DNA of 64,000 nt from Sphingobacterium corticibacterium (GTDB lineage: Bacteria; Bacteroidota; Bacteroidia; Sphingobacteriales; Sphingobacteriaceae). Where the stretch lies: NCBI RefSeq assembly GCF_004208525.1, contig NZ_SGIT01000004.1, positions 248,001 to 312,000 of the forward strand. Direction: 5' to 3'. Of the stretch, positions 17,052 through 26,197 are shown in pieces (within the stretch, counting starts at the first letter, position 1; the number at the start of each line of letters is the position of its first letter). Made by a program: the position numbers and the translations under genes. The notes beneath the pieces are model-generated. The model saw only the letters and a list, made by a program, of their open reading frames with translations, did not search any database and was not told the origin of the DNA.

Positions 17052-18482
17052 TTAGTCTAATTGGGATACTCGAATGGTATTTGTTTTCCCTTTTTGGTGT
17101 AACGGTGTAGAAGCGGTATTAATGACGATCTGGCCTGGAGAAACGAGATTTAACTCTTTCAGTAGTCCGTTCACATCTTGAATAGTTCCGTCGGTACTTT
17201 CAAATTTGCTATATACAAAAACGCGTACCCCCCATACTAAACTCAGCAAGTTTATCAATTTTTTATTGCCTGTAAATACATAAATATCGGTATTCGGACG
17301 GTAGCTTGATATTTCAAATGCGGTGTATCCCGACGATGTCATAACTGCGATAGCCGATGCATTTGTATTTTTAGCGAGATGTATAGAGGAACTGCAAATG
17401 GCATCTGGTATTTTCGTTGTATTCGCGTGAATGCTGTCTTTATGACTATAATATGGATAAGACGTGCGTTCCACTTGTGTAATTACTTTTGCCATGGTTT
17501 CGATAACAATTTCTGGAAATTCTCCGACAGAGGTTTCGCCACTCAACATGACAGCATCAGCACCATCCAAGACAGAATTGGCAACGTCGTTGACTTCCGC
17601 ACGTGTCGGCCGAGGTGTCGTAATCATACTTTCTAGCATTTGCGTAGCGATGATAACCGGTTTCGAAAGATCACGGCATTTTTGTACGATCATTTTCTGT
17701 AAGCCAGGTACTACTTCCATCGGCATTTCTACGCCAAGGTCTCCGCGAGCTACCATAATCGCGTCTGTAGCTTCTATAATGGCATCAATATTATCAATAG
17801 CTTCCGGTTTTTCTATTTTAGCAATCACTAATGCATGGCTTCCTTTTGCGTTGATAATTTCTTTACATTGGTGGATGTCTTCTGCCGAACGTACAAAAGA
17901 CATGGCAATCCAATCGGCTCCGTTGTCTAAAGCAAAATGGAGATTGTCCAGATCTTCTTCTGTAAGAGACGGGATGGAAACTTTTGTGTTGGGGAGGTTG
18001 ACACCTTTGCGGGAAGTCAATACGCCACCGTGTACTACCTGACATTTTACGGTGTCTTTGTGATTCGTGCTGATGACTCTCAATTGTAACTTTCCGTCAT
18101 CCAATAGAATAATTTCATTCTCTTTAACATCGTTCGGGAAGTTTTCGTAAGTAATATATATGCGCTTTTCATCACCGATGAGTTTCTCGGTAGTGATTTC
18201 CACCTCTGCACCATTTACTAAAATAGCGCCACCTTCCTTCATTTTTCCGATACGGATTTTGGGACCTTGAAGATCCGCTAAAATTCCAACATTAAAGGGG
18301 TGTTCATTATTAATTTCTTGAATGGTCTTAATCACTTTGAGGTGGTCGTCTTGGCTGCCGTGGGAGAAATTAAGGCGGCAAACATCCACACCTTTTGCAA
18401 TCATGTTGGTCAATATTGTCTTATCCGACGATGCCGGACCTAGTGTGGCAACAATTTTTGTCCTTTTCTGAATCTTGTTCAT
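17052..18482 (-). CDS. pyk: Pyruvate kinase
   Basis: A 476-residue pyruvate kinase that converts phosphoenolpyruvate and ADP to pyruvate and ATP in glycolysis. Visible motifs include TKIVATLGPASS at the start, CRLNFSHGS, the catalytic segment IAKIEKPEAIDNIDAI, the signature MVARGDLGVEMP, and TRAEVNDVANSVLDGADAVMLSGE. Domain order (A with inserted B, then C-terminal regulatory domain) and length match the family. It has its own candidate promoter and terminator and appears monocistronic. Confidence 0.97.
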   Translation of the reverse strand: MNKIQKRTKIVATLGPASSDKTILTNMIAKGVDVCRLNFSHGSQDDHLKVIKTIQEINNEHPFNVGILADLQGPKIRIGKMKEGGAILVNGAEVEITTEKLIGDEKRIYITYENFPNDVKENEIILLDDGKLQLRVISTNHKDTVKCQVVHGGVLTSRKGVNLPNTKVSIPSLTEEDLDNLHFALDNGADWIAMSFVRSAEDIHQCKEIINAKGSHALVIAKIEKPEAIDNIDAIIEATDAIMVARGDLGVEMPMEVVPGLQKMIVQKCRDLSKPVIIATQMLESMITTPRPTRAEVNDVANSVLDGADAVMLSGETSVGEFPEIVIETMAKVITQVERTSYPYYSHKDSIHANTTKIPDAICSSSIHLAKNTNASAIAVMTSSGYTAFEISSYRPNTDIYVFTGNKKLINLLSLVWGVRVFVYSKFESTDGTIQDVNGLLKELNLVSPGQIVINTASTPLHQKGKTNTIRVSQLD

Positions 18483-18539
18483 TTACAGTGTTTTATTTAT
18501 ATATATATTTTATCTTCTTTAAGAAGTAATAGTATGGTG

Positions 18540-18547
18540 CAAAAATA
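18540..18547 (-). promoter_or_regulatory. Candidate -7 element for pyk
   Basis: The minus strand reads TATTTTTG, matching TAnnTTTG, with a CTG near the expected -33 distance. The predicted 5' UTR is about 50 nt before ATG 18482. A 21-bp palindrome lies 28 nt further upstream. Confidence 0.45.
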
Positions 18548-18575
18548 GCAATCTGTTTAATAAGTCAGGTTTAAG

Positions 18576-18596
18576 AAAGTGTAAAATTTACACTTT
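18576..18596. promoter_or_regulatory. 21-bp palindrome between the IPExxxVDY gene and pyk
   Basis: AAAGTGTAA (18576-18584), a 3-nt centre, then TTACACTTT (18588-18596): a perfect dyad apart from the central base. It lies upstream of the pyk -7 element and 16 nt past the stop of the IPExxxVDY gene. It may be an operator for pyk or a weak hairpin terminator for the upstream gene; there is no strong T run on the minus strand. Confidence 0.5.
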
Positions 18597-18612
18597 GCAT
18601 TATTTTAAAGTG

Positions 18613-19119
18613 CTAAAATATAAGATTTTCTTTGGATTTCAATGAAGCTGGGTCTAACTTTTTGGCGAGGATGACCTCGCTGATATTCTTTATTTCTGAT
18701 AATAATGTACGAAGGTCGTCCCGATCTATATAGTGTTTAATGATTAAAAAATAATCGAAATTTGGTAGCTCGGGTAGGAGAAAAGTACCCTCCAAACTGC
18801 GATTGTTTACGATGTAAAACTCAAATTCAAAATTGCTGTCGCAATAGCGGTAGATCGTAAAATAGTGTTTGAGAAGCTTTTTTTGTTTGTTTTTATCATA
18901 TACGATATGGTAATCCATCTCATCTTGTTCCTTTTCTTTTATATATCCTTTATGGTCTACATAGTCTTCTTTTCCGCGCACAAATGCGAGGCCGGCATGT
19001 TTGTACAGAAAATGACAAAGTCTATAGTCGCGCAGGGGTGAACTAATGCCAATCAATGCAAAATCAAGTTCGATATCAAAATCGAGATCTAATGTTAGAT
19101 GTTTTTTTGTTATGCTCAC
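18613..19119 (-). CDS. IPExxxVDY family protein
   Basis: A 168-residue cytoplasmic protein of the Bacteroidetes IPExxxVDY family, named for a motif that appears here in the variant form LLPELPNFDYFLII at about residues 120-133. No enzyme motif or signal is visible. The gene commonly sits next to acpP in Bacteroidetes, and here it is divergent from acpP across a 261-nt gap and co-directional with pyk. Function is unknown; the location suggests a link to fatty acid synthesis or central carbon metabolism. Confidence 0.75.
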   Translation of the reverse strand: MSITKKHLTLDLDFDIELDFALIGISSPLRDYRLCHFLYKHAGLAFVRGKEDYVDHKGYIKEKEQDEMDYHIVYDKNKQKKLLKHYFTIYRYCDSNFEFEFYIVNNRSLEGTFLLPELPNFDYFLIIKHYIDRDDLRTLLSEIKNISEVILAKKLDPASLKSKENLIF

Positions 19120-19316
19120 AGTTTTCGAAATTAGGAAAAAATCGCCTGTAAAGTATGTTTTTGCTTATTTTTATAGCGAAAATACGGGTTGATTTTAAAG
19201 TTCTTGGTATAAACAAAAAAAATTGTTAATATTGGATACGCTCTTTATGGTAGCGGTTTTTAGACTGGTTAGGGAGTCCGTACGTTCTTCTTTCCCATCA
19301 TCAAGTCAAAAAAGGG

Positions 19317-19347
19317 TTTGATATTTGGGGAAATTTATTTTTCTTTG
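19317..19347 (+). promoter_or_regulatory. acpP-fabF-rnc promoter
   Basis: TTTG at 19317-19320, a 19-nt spacer, then TTTCTTTG at 19340-19347, one base off TAnnTTTG. The predicted 5' UTR is about 30 nt before ATG 19381. This is the best promoter candidate for the acpP-fabF-rnc run. Confidence 0.6.
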
Positions 19348-19380
19348 CACAGATTTATTAAACAATTAAATTATAAAATC

Positions 19381-19620
19381 ATGTCAGATATCGCATCAAG
19401 AGTAAAAGCAATTATCGTTGAAAAGTTAGGTGTAGACGAAGCAGAAGTAACACCAGAAGCTTCCTTCACGAATGATTTAGGTGCAGACTCACTTGACACA
19501 GTTGAGTTGATCATGGAGTTCGAAAAAGAATTTAACGTAGCTATTCCAGATGATCAAGCTGAAAACATCAGTACAGTTGGTCAAGCTATCTCTTACTTAG
19601 AAAAGAACGTTAATAACTAA
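19381..19620 (+). CDS. acpP: Acyl carrier protein
   Basis: A 79-residue acyl carrier protein. The phosphopantetheine attachment Ser is in GADSLDTVELIMEFE, near residue 39. It carries growing acyl chains in type II fatty acid synthesis. The start is ATG 19381; the longer frame from 19318 adds a non-family leader overlapping the promoter. fabF follows after 22 nt and rnc after that, the common acpP-fabF-rnc order. Confidence 0.98.
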   Translation: MSDIASRVKAIIVEKLGVDEAEVTPEASFTNDLGADSLDTVELIMEFEKEFNVAIPDDQAENISTVGQAISYLEKNVNN

Positions 19621-19642
19621 TTTATTAGGCCAAACATATTTA

Positions 19643-20896
19643 ATGGAGCTTAAAAGAGTAGTTGTAACAGGGTTAGGCGCCCTTACACCTTTAGGGAATG
19701 ATGTTTCAAGCTATTGGAACGGATTGATTAATGGTGTGAGCGGCGCTGCTCCTATTACGCATTTCGATGCATCAAAATTTAAGACCCAATTCGCTTGTGA
19801 AGTGAAGGGATTTGATCCACATAACTATATGGATCGTAAAGAGGCTCGCAAGGTCGATCCTTTCGTTCAGTATGCTATTGCTTCTACCGATGAGGCAGTA
19901 AAGGATGCTGGATTAGAATTCGATAAAGTAGACAGAAACCGAATAGGTGTGATTTGGGGAGCTGGTATTGGTGGGTTAACCACTTTTACAGAAGAAGTGG
20001 CAAACTTTGTCAAAGGAGATGGAACGCCACGTTTCAATCCTTTCTTTATCCCAAAAATGCTTATTGATATAGCTCCTGGCCATATTTCTATGCGCTATGG
20101 TTTGCACGGCCCAAATTTTTCGGCAGTTTCTGCCTGCGCTTCTGCCACGAATGCGATGATTGATGCCTTTAACTATATTCGGTTAGGTAAGGCGGATATC
20201 ATTATTACTGGTGGGTCGGAAGCGACGGTAAACGAAGCCGGGATAGGTGGTTTTAATGCCATGCATGCCCTATCTACCCGTAACGATGATCCGAAAACAG
20301 CATCTCGGCCTTTTGATAAGGATCGTGATGGTTTTGTTTCAGGTGAGGGCTCGGGTGCGATCGTTTTAGAAAGCTTAGAACATGCATTGGCTCGAGGAGC
20401 CAAAATATATGCCGAAGTTGCTGGAGGTGGAATGAGTGCAGATGCACACCACATTACCGCGTCTCATCCCGAAGGGCTGGGTGCTAAATTAGCGATGAAT
20501 ATGGCTGTTGCGGATGCAGGGATCGAGTATTCGGATATTGATTATATCAATCTTCATGGTACATCGACGCCAGTTGGCGATCTCAGTGAACCAAAAGCTA
20601 TTATCGGCTTATTTGGCGAACATGCGTATAAAATGAATCTCAGTTCGACAAAATCCATGACGGGGCATCTTCTAGGTGCAGCTGGAGCTGTAGAGGCTAT
20701 TGCTTCTATTTTGACAGTAAAAAATGATATCGTACCGCCTACTATTAATCATTTTACGGATGATCCGGAGATTGATAGTAACCTGAACTTTACATTTAAT
20801 AAAGCACAGAAACGGGAAGTAAATGCGGCATTGAGCAATACATTCGGTTTTGGCGGACATAATGCATCCATTATTGTAAAGAAATACCACTCCTAA
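19643..20896 (+). CDS. fabF: 3-oxoacyl-[acyl-carrier-protein] synthase II
   Basis: A 417-residue KAS II that condenses malonyl-ACP with acyl-ACP. The catalytic Cys is in VSACASATNAM (about residue 163), and the two His are in NLHGTSTPVGD (about 304) and KSMTGHLLGAAG (about 340). The N-terminal VVVTGLGALTPLG and C-terminal NTFGFGGHNAS motifs are typical, and the length matches FabF. It lies between acpP and rnc in one transcript. Confidence 0.98.
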   Translation: MELKRVVVTGLGALTPLGNDVSSYWNGLINGVSGAAPITHFDASKFKTQFACEVKGFDPHNYMDRKEARKVDPFVQYAIASTDEAVKDAGLEFDKVDRNRIGVIWGAGIGGLTTFTEEVANFVKGDGTPRFNPFFIPKMLIDIAPGHISMRYGLHGPNFSAVSACASATNAMIDAFNYIRLGKADIIITGGSEATVNEAGIGGFNAMHALSTRNDDPKTASRPFDKDRDGFVSGEGSGAIVLESLEHALARGAKIYAEVAGGGMSADAHHITASHPEGLGAKLAMNMAVADAGIEYSDIDYINLHGTSTPVGDLSEPKAIIGLFGEHAYKMNLSSTKSMTGHLLGAAGAVEAIASILTVKNDIVPPTINHFTDDPEIDSNLNFTFNKAQKREVNAALSNTFGFGGHNASIIVKKYHS

Positions 20897-20986
20897 GATC
20901 TTAATATTAAGAGGAGATTATTGAGGTACAAATAATAGGTGGTTTCGAAGAGAAACTGCCTATTACTTATTTATATTATATACTTA

Positions 20987-21727
20987 ATGCCTTTCTTGAG
21001 GATATACTATTTATACTTTTCTCCGCATAAAGCTTACGTTCGTAAACTGAAGAATATTCTTGGATTTGTTCCGGGGAATATAAAGTTGTATAAGATGGCT
21101 TTTCGTCATAAATCTGTGGCAACAACGATTAAAGATGGCGTAAAGAATAGTAATGAGCGGCTTGAGTTTTTAGGAGATGCGGTATTGGGCTGTGTCGTTG
21201 CGGAGTTATTATTTAAGTTATATCCTTACAAAGACGAAGGTTTTCTGACAGAGCTACGCTCCAAAATAGTTAGTCGAGCCAATCTAAACCAGTTATCCCA
21301 TAAACTAGGTTTTAACGAGTTAATAGAATATGATGCCCGCATGATTAACTATCCCAACAAACAAGGGTCTTTGTTGGGAGATGCTTTTGAAGCTATCGTT
21401 GGGGCTGTGTATATGGATAAAGGATATTCGTTTACCCGGGAGTTTCTGTTAACGAGGATTATCAAGCCACATGTGGATATCCACTTATTAGAAATTACCG
21501 AAACCAATTTTAAGAGTCGGCTTATCGAATGGTGTCAACACTTTGGTAAGGAGATTCAGTTTATACCGGTCGAGAATCCGCCGGGGGAATCACCGAAGTT
21601 ATTTACGGTGAAAGTCGTGATAAATGGCGAGGTGCATGGAGTAGGAAAAGATTTTAATAAGAAGAGTGCTGAAAAATTGGCAGCAGAAAAGGCTTGCGAA
21701 GAATTGAAAGTGTTTGAGGTTGTCTGA
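20987..21727 (+). CDS. rnc: Ribonuclease III
   Basis: A 246-residue RNase III that cleaves double-stranded RNA in rRNA maturation and mRNA decay. The signature NERLEFLGDAVLG holds the catalytic acidic residues, with a second acidic cluster in GDAFEAIVGAVYMDKG. The C-terminal double-stranded-RNA-binding domain starts near ETNFKSRLIEWCQ and ends with the KKSAEKLAAEKACEEL helix. I chose ATG 20987 (MPFLRIYYLYFSP), which resembles Bacteroidetes homologues; the frame from 20939 adds an unlikely hydrophobic extension. Its stop codon touches a dispersed repeat. Confidence 0.95.
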   Translation: MPFLRIYYLYFSPHKAYVRKLKNILGFVPGNIKLYKMAFRHKSVATTIKDGVKNSNERLEFLGDAVLGCVVAELLFKLYPYKDEGFLTELRSKIVSRANLNQLSHKLGFNELIEYDARMINYPNKQGSLLGDAFEAIVGAVYMDKGYSFTREFLLTRIIKPHVDIHLLEITETNFKSRLIEWCQHFGKEIQFIPVENPPGESPKLFTVKVVINGEVHGVGKDFNKKSAEKLAAEKACEELKVFEVV

Positions 21728-21816
21728 AGCAACGAGGTTTACGAGCCTTATTTATTTGGTGTTCATGAACTCCCTTCGGCCACTTTTGCTTCTTTTTCAC
21801 GGGGAAAAAGAATAAA
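21726..21816 (+). repeat. Dispersed repeat, copy B (partner at 1996-2090)
   Basis: Related over about 90 bp to 1996-2090, in the same orientation. It starts inside the rnc stop codon and ends before the hisS -7 element. Shared blocks are GAAGCnACGAGGTTTA, GGTGTnCATGA, CTTCG, GCTTCTTTTT and GGGAAAAAGA. The translated frame again gives GVHEL and ASF-GKR patterns, although no gene is likely. Confidence 0.7.
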
Positions 21817-21825
21817 GAAAATAAT

Positions 21826-21833
21826 TACCTTTG
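21826..21833 (+). promoter_or_regulatory. Candidate -7 element for hisS
   Basis: TACCTTTG matches TAnnTTTG, and only 4 nt separate it from ATG 21838. If used, transcription would start at or 1 nt before the ATG, giving a leaderless hisS mRNA. No -33 TTTG is at the expected distance. Confidence 0.4.
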
Positions 21834-21837
21834 CCTT

Positions 21838-23217
21838 ATGGCAAATATCAAACCTTCATTAGCTAAAGGTACCCGCGATTTCTCTCCTCGAGAAATGGAA
21901 AAGCGAAATTATATATTCAATACCTTAAGAACTGTCTTTAAGAAATTTGGTTATAACGAGATTCAAACCCCTTCGTTCGAAAACTTATCAACCCTGACCG
22001 GGAAATATGGCGAAGAAGGCGATAAACTGATTTTTAAAATACTCAACTCTGGCGAGTATCTAGCGAAAACGCCAGCGGAGCTTTTGAATGTTAAATCGTC
22101 CAATAAGCTCATTCCTCATATTTCGGAAAAAGCGTTGCGTTACGATTTGACTGTGCCCTTTGCCCGATACGTTGTTATGCATCAACACGAAATTGTACTT
22201 CCTTTCAAACGCTTTCAAATACAGCCGGTGTGGCGTGCAGATAGGCCACAGCGTGGACGTTATAGGGAGTTTTATCAATGTGATGTCGACGTCGTGGGGT
22301 CTCCGTCTTTGCTTAATGAAGCAGAATTTGTATTGGTTTATCAAGAGGCGTTGAAGGCGTTAGGTTTGAAAGATTTTACAATAAAAATCAACAACCGTAA
22401 GATTTTATCAGGTATCGCGGAGGTGATCGGAAAGCCGGAGCTGATGGTGGATATGACGGTGGCGATCGACAAGTTGGATAAGATTGGATTGGATGGCGTG
22501 AATAAGGAATTGCTAGGTCGTGGCTTTACGGAAGCGGATGTGGAAGTTTTGAAACCGATCATTCTTCTCGGCGGTTCTAACATTGATAAACTGGCATCTT
22601 TAAAACAAGTGCTGGCTGCGTCGGCAATTGGTTTGCAAGGTGTTTCCGAAGTAGAAGATGTTTTTCGCTATCTGCGGGATTTTGGTGCAGCGAGCTTGTT
22701 GGATCGCGAGGTAGAAGTCGATATTACGCTTGCACGTGGATTAAATTACTATACAGGGTGTATTTTTGAAGTAAAGACCAACGAAGTTTCGATGGGTAGT
22801 ATCGGAGGCGGAGGAAGATATGATGACCTAACCGGGATGTTCGGATTAAAAGATCTAACGGGGGTGGGTATTTCTTTTGGTGCCGATCGCATTTACGATG
22901 TATTGGAAGAATTGAATCTTTTCCCGGCTTCTTCTTCTACTTCGACCCAAGTACTTATTGTGAATTTTGGAGAAGAAGCCTATTCACATACTCTTCCTTT
23001 GTTGTATCAGCTTCGGGAAACCAATATTGCAGCAGAGCTCTATCCCACTGCTGCCAAGTTGAAGAAACAAATGGGGTATGCAGATGGAAAGCAAATTCCT
23101 TATGTGCTGCTGGTGGGAGAGGAGGAGATAGCGTCTGGGATGTATTCGCTGAAAGATATGACATCGGGTGAGCAACAAAAAGTTTCATTGGAACAGCTGA
23201 TTGCTTTTTTAAGTTAA
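21838..23217 (+). CDS. hisS: Histidyl-tRNA synthetase
   Basis: A 459-residue class II aminoacyl-tRNA synthetase charging tRNA-His. It begins with the family motif KGTRDFSPREM. Other signatures are RYDLTVPFARYV (about 101-112), the motif 2 segment RYREFYQCDVDVVG, the histidine-specific ARGLNYYTGCIFEV (about 299-312), and motif 3 GISFGADRIYDVL. The C-terminal anticodon-binding domain (about 370-459) is intact. It lies in its own transcription unit after a repeat element. Confidence 0.97.
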   Translation: MANIKPSLAKGTRDFSPREMEKRNYIFNTLRTVFKKFGYNEIQTPSFENLSTLTGKYGEEGDKLIFKILNSGEYLAKTPAELLNVKSSNKLIPHISEKALRYDLTVPFARYVVMHQHEIVLPFKRFQIQPVWRADRPQRGRYREFYQCDVDVVGSPSLLNEAEFVLVYQEALKALGLKDFTIKINNRKILSGIAEVIGKPELMVDMTVAIDKLDKIGLDGVNKELLGRGFTEADVEVLKPIILLGGSNIDKLASLKQVLAASAIGLQGVSEVEDVFRYLRDFGAASLLDREVEVDITLARGLNYYTGCIFEVKTNEVSMGSIGGGGRYDDLTGMFGLKDLTGVGISFGADRIYDVLEELNLFPASSSTSTQVLIVNFGEEAYSHTLPLLYQLRETNIAAELYPTAAKLKKQMGYADGKQIPYVLLVGEEEIASGMYSLKDMTSGEQQKVSLEQLIAFLS

Positions 23218-23285
23218 GGGAGCTGCATTCACAAAAAATCACCATTTCCTACGGAAATATTGTCCGATATATCGTTATAAATGAT

Positions 23286-23293
23286 TAGATTTG
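23286..23293 (+). promoter_or_regulatory. Candidate -7 element for pdhA-pdhC
   Basis: TAGATTTG matches TAnnTTTG, 34 nt before ATG 23328. A TTG lies 23 nt upstream (23260-23262), slightly further than the usual 19-21 nt. Confidence 0.4.
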
Positions 23294-23327
23294 TGGTCGG
23301 ATTAGTTAAGAAATTCAATACTTCAAA

Positions 23328-24323
23328 ATGAGTTCAACACCTATAACAAAAGAAACATACTTAGAATGGTATAAGTCCATGTTACTTATGCGTAAATTCG
23401 AGGAGAAAGCAGGCCAATTATATGGTCAGCAAAAAATCCGCGGATTTTGTCACCTTTACATTGGTCAAGAAGCTGTTATGGCAGGTACTATTTCTGCTAC
23501 CAGGCCAGAGGATTCCGTTATAACATCTTACCGTGATCATGCGCATGCTTTGGCAAAAGGTATGTCTGCTAACGAATGTATGGCAGAGCTTTTTGGAAAA
23601 GCAACAGGTTGTTCGAAGGGTAAAGGTGGCTCCATGCACTTTTTCTCGAAAGAGCATAAAATGATGGGAGGACATGGCATCGTCGGTGGGCAGATCCCTT
23701 TGGGCGCAGGTATTGCTTTTGCAGAGCAATATTTGGGTACGGACAATGTTAACGTATGTTTCATGGGTGATGGTGCTGTTCGTCAAGGAGCTTTAAACGA
23801 AGCTTTCAATATGGCAATGCTATGGAAATTACCGGTTATTTTTGTGTGTGAGAACAACGGGTATGCAATGGGGACTTCGGTAAAGCGTACCACAAATATG
23901 ATGGATATCTATAAGATGGGACACGCTTTTGATATGCCTAGTGCGCCAGTAGATGGTATGGATCCGGTGGCGGTACACAATGCTATGGATGAGGCTGTGC
24001 AACGAGCTCGTGCTGGTGAAGGGCCGACGTTCTTGGAAATCCGTACGTATCGTTATAAAGGACACTCCATGTCCGATCCGGCTAAATACCGTACAAAAGA
24101 AGAATTAGAGGAATATAAAGGGAAAGACCCACTGATTACTACCAAAGCTGCTATTATGGAAAATAAATATGCGGATGAAGCTTGGTTTAAAGAGGTGGAA
24201 GCTGAAGTAAAGAAAGTAGTAGATGATGCTGTGAAGTTTGCAGAGGAATCTCCTTATCCAGATCCTTCGGCCATCTATGAAGATGTGTATGTACAAGAGG
24301 ATTATCCTTTTATAAAGGAATGA
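23328..24323 (+). CDS. pdhA: Pyruvate dehydrogenase E1 component, alpha subunit
   Basis: A 331-residue thiamine-diphosphate-dependent E1 alpha subunit. It has the alpha-subunit signature GHGIVGGQIPLGAG and the ThDP motif GDGAVRQGALNEAFNMA ending in ENNGYAMGTS. The phosphorylation-loop-like segment YRYKGHSMSDPAKYR is also typical. It decarboxylates pyruvate together with a beta subunit, which is not encoded here. The next gene, 45 nt downstream, encodes the E2 component, so both belong to one PDH operon. Confidence 0.95.
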   Translation: MSSTPITKETYLEWYKSMLLMRKFEEKAGQLYGQQKIRGFCHLYIGQEAVMAGTISATRPEDSVITSYRDHAHALAKGMSANECMAELFGKATGCSKGKGGSMHFFSKEHKMMGGHGIVGGQIPLGAGIAFAEQYLGTDNVNVCFMGDGAVRQGALNEAFNMAMLWKLPVIFVCENNGYAMGTSVKRTTNMMDIYKMGHAFDMPSAPVDGMDPVAVHNAMDEAVQRARAGEGPTFLEIRTYRYKGHSMSDPAKYRTKEELEEYKGKDPLITTKAAIMENKYADEAWFKEVEAEVKKVVDDAVKFAEESPYPDPSAIYEDVYVQEDYPFIKE

Positions 24324-24368
24324 TTTAGCGAATTACTTTAACTTAATAGATATAATCTACTATACAAT

Positions 24369-26039
24369 ATGGCTGAAGTAGTAAGAATGCCGAAAATGAG
24401 CGACACCATGACCGAAGGTGTAATTGCTAAATGGCACAAAAAAGTCGGTGATAAGGTAAACTCCGGAGATTTAATTGCCGAAGTTGAAACAGATAAAGCA
24501 ACAATGGATTTTGAATCCTATCAGGAGGGAACATTGTTGTACGTAGGCCCAAAAGAAGGTGAAGCGGTAGCAGTTGATGCTGTAATTGCTGTTTTGGGTG
24601 AAGAAGGTGAGGACTATAAAGCCTTATTGGAGGGAGATAGTTCATCATCTTCTAAAGAAGAGGCTAAAGAAGAAAAAGAAGACTCCCCCAACGTGGAAGA
24701 AGGCGCTTCTGATGATGCTGGTGATGATTCTTCTTCTGTTTCCGCAGAAGATTTAGACTGTACGGTTATCACGATGCCGTTGTTGAGTGACACCATGACC
24801 GAAGGCGTAATTGCCCAATGGAACTTTAAAGTAGGAGACGCCATTAAATCTGACGACGCTATTGCTGATGTAGAAACCGACAAGGCAACGATGGAGGTAA
24901 CTGCTTACGCAGAAGGAACATTGTTGTATATTGGTGTAGAAGCAGGGCAAGCTGCGAAAGTAAATGATATTATTGCTATCGTAGGGCCGGAAGGTACAGA
25001 TGTAACGCCTTTATTAAAACAGAAGTCAAATGCTCCAGCTAAAGCGTCGAAATCGGAAGGCGCTACGCAGGAAAAGACTGAAACAAAACAACAAGAAGAG
25101 GTTTCGTCATCAAGTGATGCTTCTGGTGCATCCGATGATTCGCGCGTAAAAGCATCGCCGTTGGCTCGCAAAATTGCGAAAGATAAAGGCATCAATTTGA
25201 ATGATGTAAAAGGTTCTGCTGATGGTGGACGGATTGTAAAGAAAGACGTAGAGAACTTTATTCCAAAAGCAAAAGAGACAACTTCTGCACCTGCGCCGGT
25301 ATCTGCTGCAGCAAGTACAGAAACCAAAACAATCTCTTTGCCACAATATATCGGTGAAGAAAAATATACGGAGCAAAAAGTCTCGCAAATGCGTAAAACG
25401 ATTGCTCGCCGTCTATCAGAATCCCTATTCACAGCACCACATTTCTATTTGACGATTTCAGTAGATATGGACAACGCTATGGAAGCACGTGGTCAAATTA
25501 ATACCGTCGCGCCGGTGAAGGTATCGTTTAATGATATTGTTATTAAGGCAGTTGCCGTAGCGTTAAAACAACATCCTGCCGTAAATTCTTCATGGAAAGG
25601 GGATACGATTCGCTTTAATGAGCATGTGAACGTTGGTGTGGCAATGGCCGTAGAAGACGGCTTATTGGTGCCGGTTGTGCGTTTTGCTGATGGCAAGTCG
25701 TTATCTCATATTTCTGCTGAAGTGAAGGAATACGGTCAGAAAGCAAAAGCGAAGAAGCTGCAACCATCAGATTGGGAAGGCTCAACTTTCACGGTATCCA
25801 ATCTAGGGATGTTTGGAATAGACGAATTTACATCTATTATCAATTCACCTGATGGCGCTATCCTATCTGTAGGAGCTATCCAGCAGGTTCCGGTAGTGAA
25901 AAATGGTGCTGTTGTTCCGGGGAATGTCATGAAGCTAACACTAGGTTGTGACCACCGTGTGGTTGATGGTGCTACTGGGGCCGCATTCTTACAAACATTA
26001 AAAGGATTATTGGAAGCCCCAATTAGGCTTTTAGCGTAA
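24369..26039 (+). CDS. pdhC: Pyruvate dehydrogenase E2, dihydrolipoamide acetyltransferase
   Basis: A 556-residue E2 with two lipoyl domains: residues 1-77 (lipoyl Lys in VETDKATMDF) and about 135-210 (VETDKATMEV). Acidic Ser/Glu-rich linkers follow each. The E3-binding domain is about residues 258-295 (KASPLARKIAKDKGI) and the catalytic domain about 335-556, with the active-site His in GCDHRVVDGATGA. It moves acetyl groups to CoA in the PDH complex. Two lipoyl domains are normal. A terminator follows. Confidence 0.96.
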   Translation: MAEVVRMPKMSDTMTEGVIAKWHKKVGDKVNSGDLIAEVETDKATMDFESYQEGTLLYVGPKEGEAVAVDAVIAVLGEEGEDYKALLEGDSSSSSKEEAKEEKEDSPNVEEGASDDAGDDSSSVSAEDLDCTVITMPLLSDTMTEGVIAQWNFKVGDAIKSDDAIADVETDKATMEVTAYAEGTLLYIGVEAGQAAKVNDIIAIVGPEGTDVTPLLKQKSNAPAKASKSEGATQEKTETKQQEEVSSSSDASGASDDSRVKASPLARKIAKDKGINLNDVKGSADGGRIVKKDVENFIPKAKETTSAPAPVSAAASTETKTISLPQYIGEEKYTEQKVSQMRKTIARRLSESLFTAPHFYLTISVDMDNAMEARGQINTVAPVKVSFNDIVIKAVAVALKQHPAVNSSWKGDTIRFNEHVNVGVAMAVEDGLLVPVVRFADGKSLSHISAEVKEYGQKAKAKKLQPSDWEGSTFTVSNLGMFGIDEFTSIINSPDGAILSVGAIQQVPVVKNGAVVPGNVMKLTLGCDHRVVDGATGAAFLQTLKGLLEAPIRLLA

Positions 26040-26063
26040 TTGTTTTTCATATTAATATAAAGA

Positions 26064-26091
26064 AAAGGACATCCATAGAAAGATGTCCTTT
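26064..26091 (+). terminator. Rho-independent terminator of pdhA-pdhC
   Basis: A 10-bp stem, AAAGGACATC (26064-26073) with GATGTCCTTT (26082-26091), followed by T residues, located 25 nt after the pdhC stop. Confidence 0.9.
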
Positions 26092-26197
26092 TTGTGTAAA
26101 TGATAGCGAATAATTCTTGATTTTTTTCTTAATAAATATTAATTTGGAGCGGTAACATTTATTTAATAAAACCGTGATATATCGGAGAGGCAGTTCA

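Noticed and set aside
23418..23786. Open frame antisense to pdhA
   Set aside because: Shadow frame within a strongly conserved gene.
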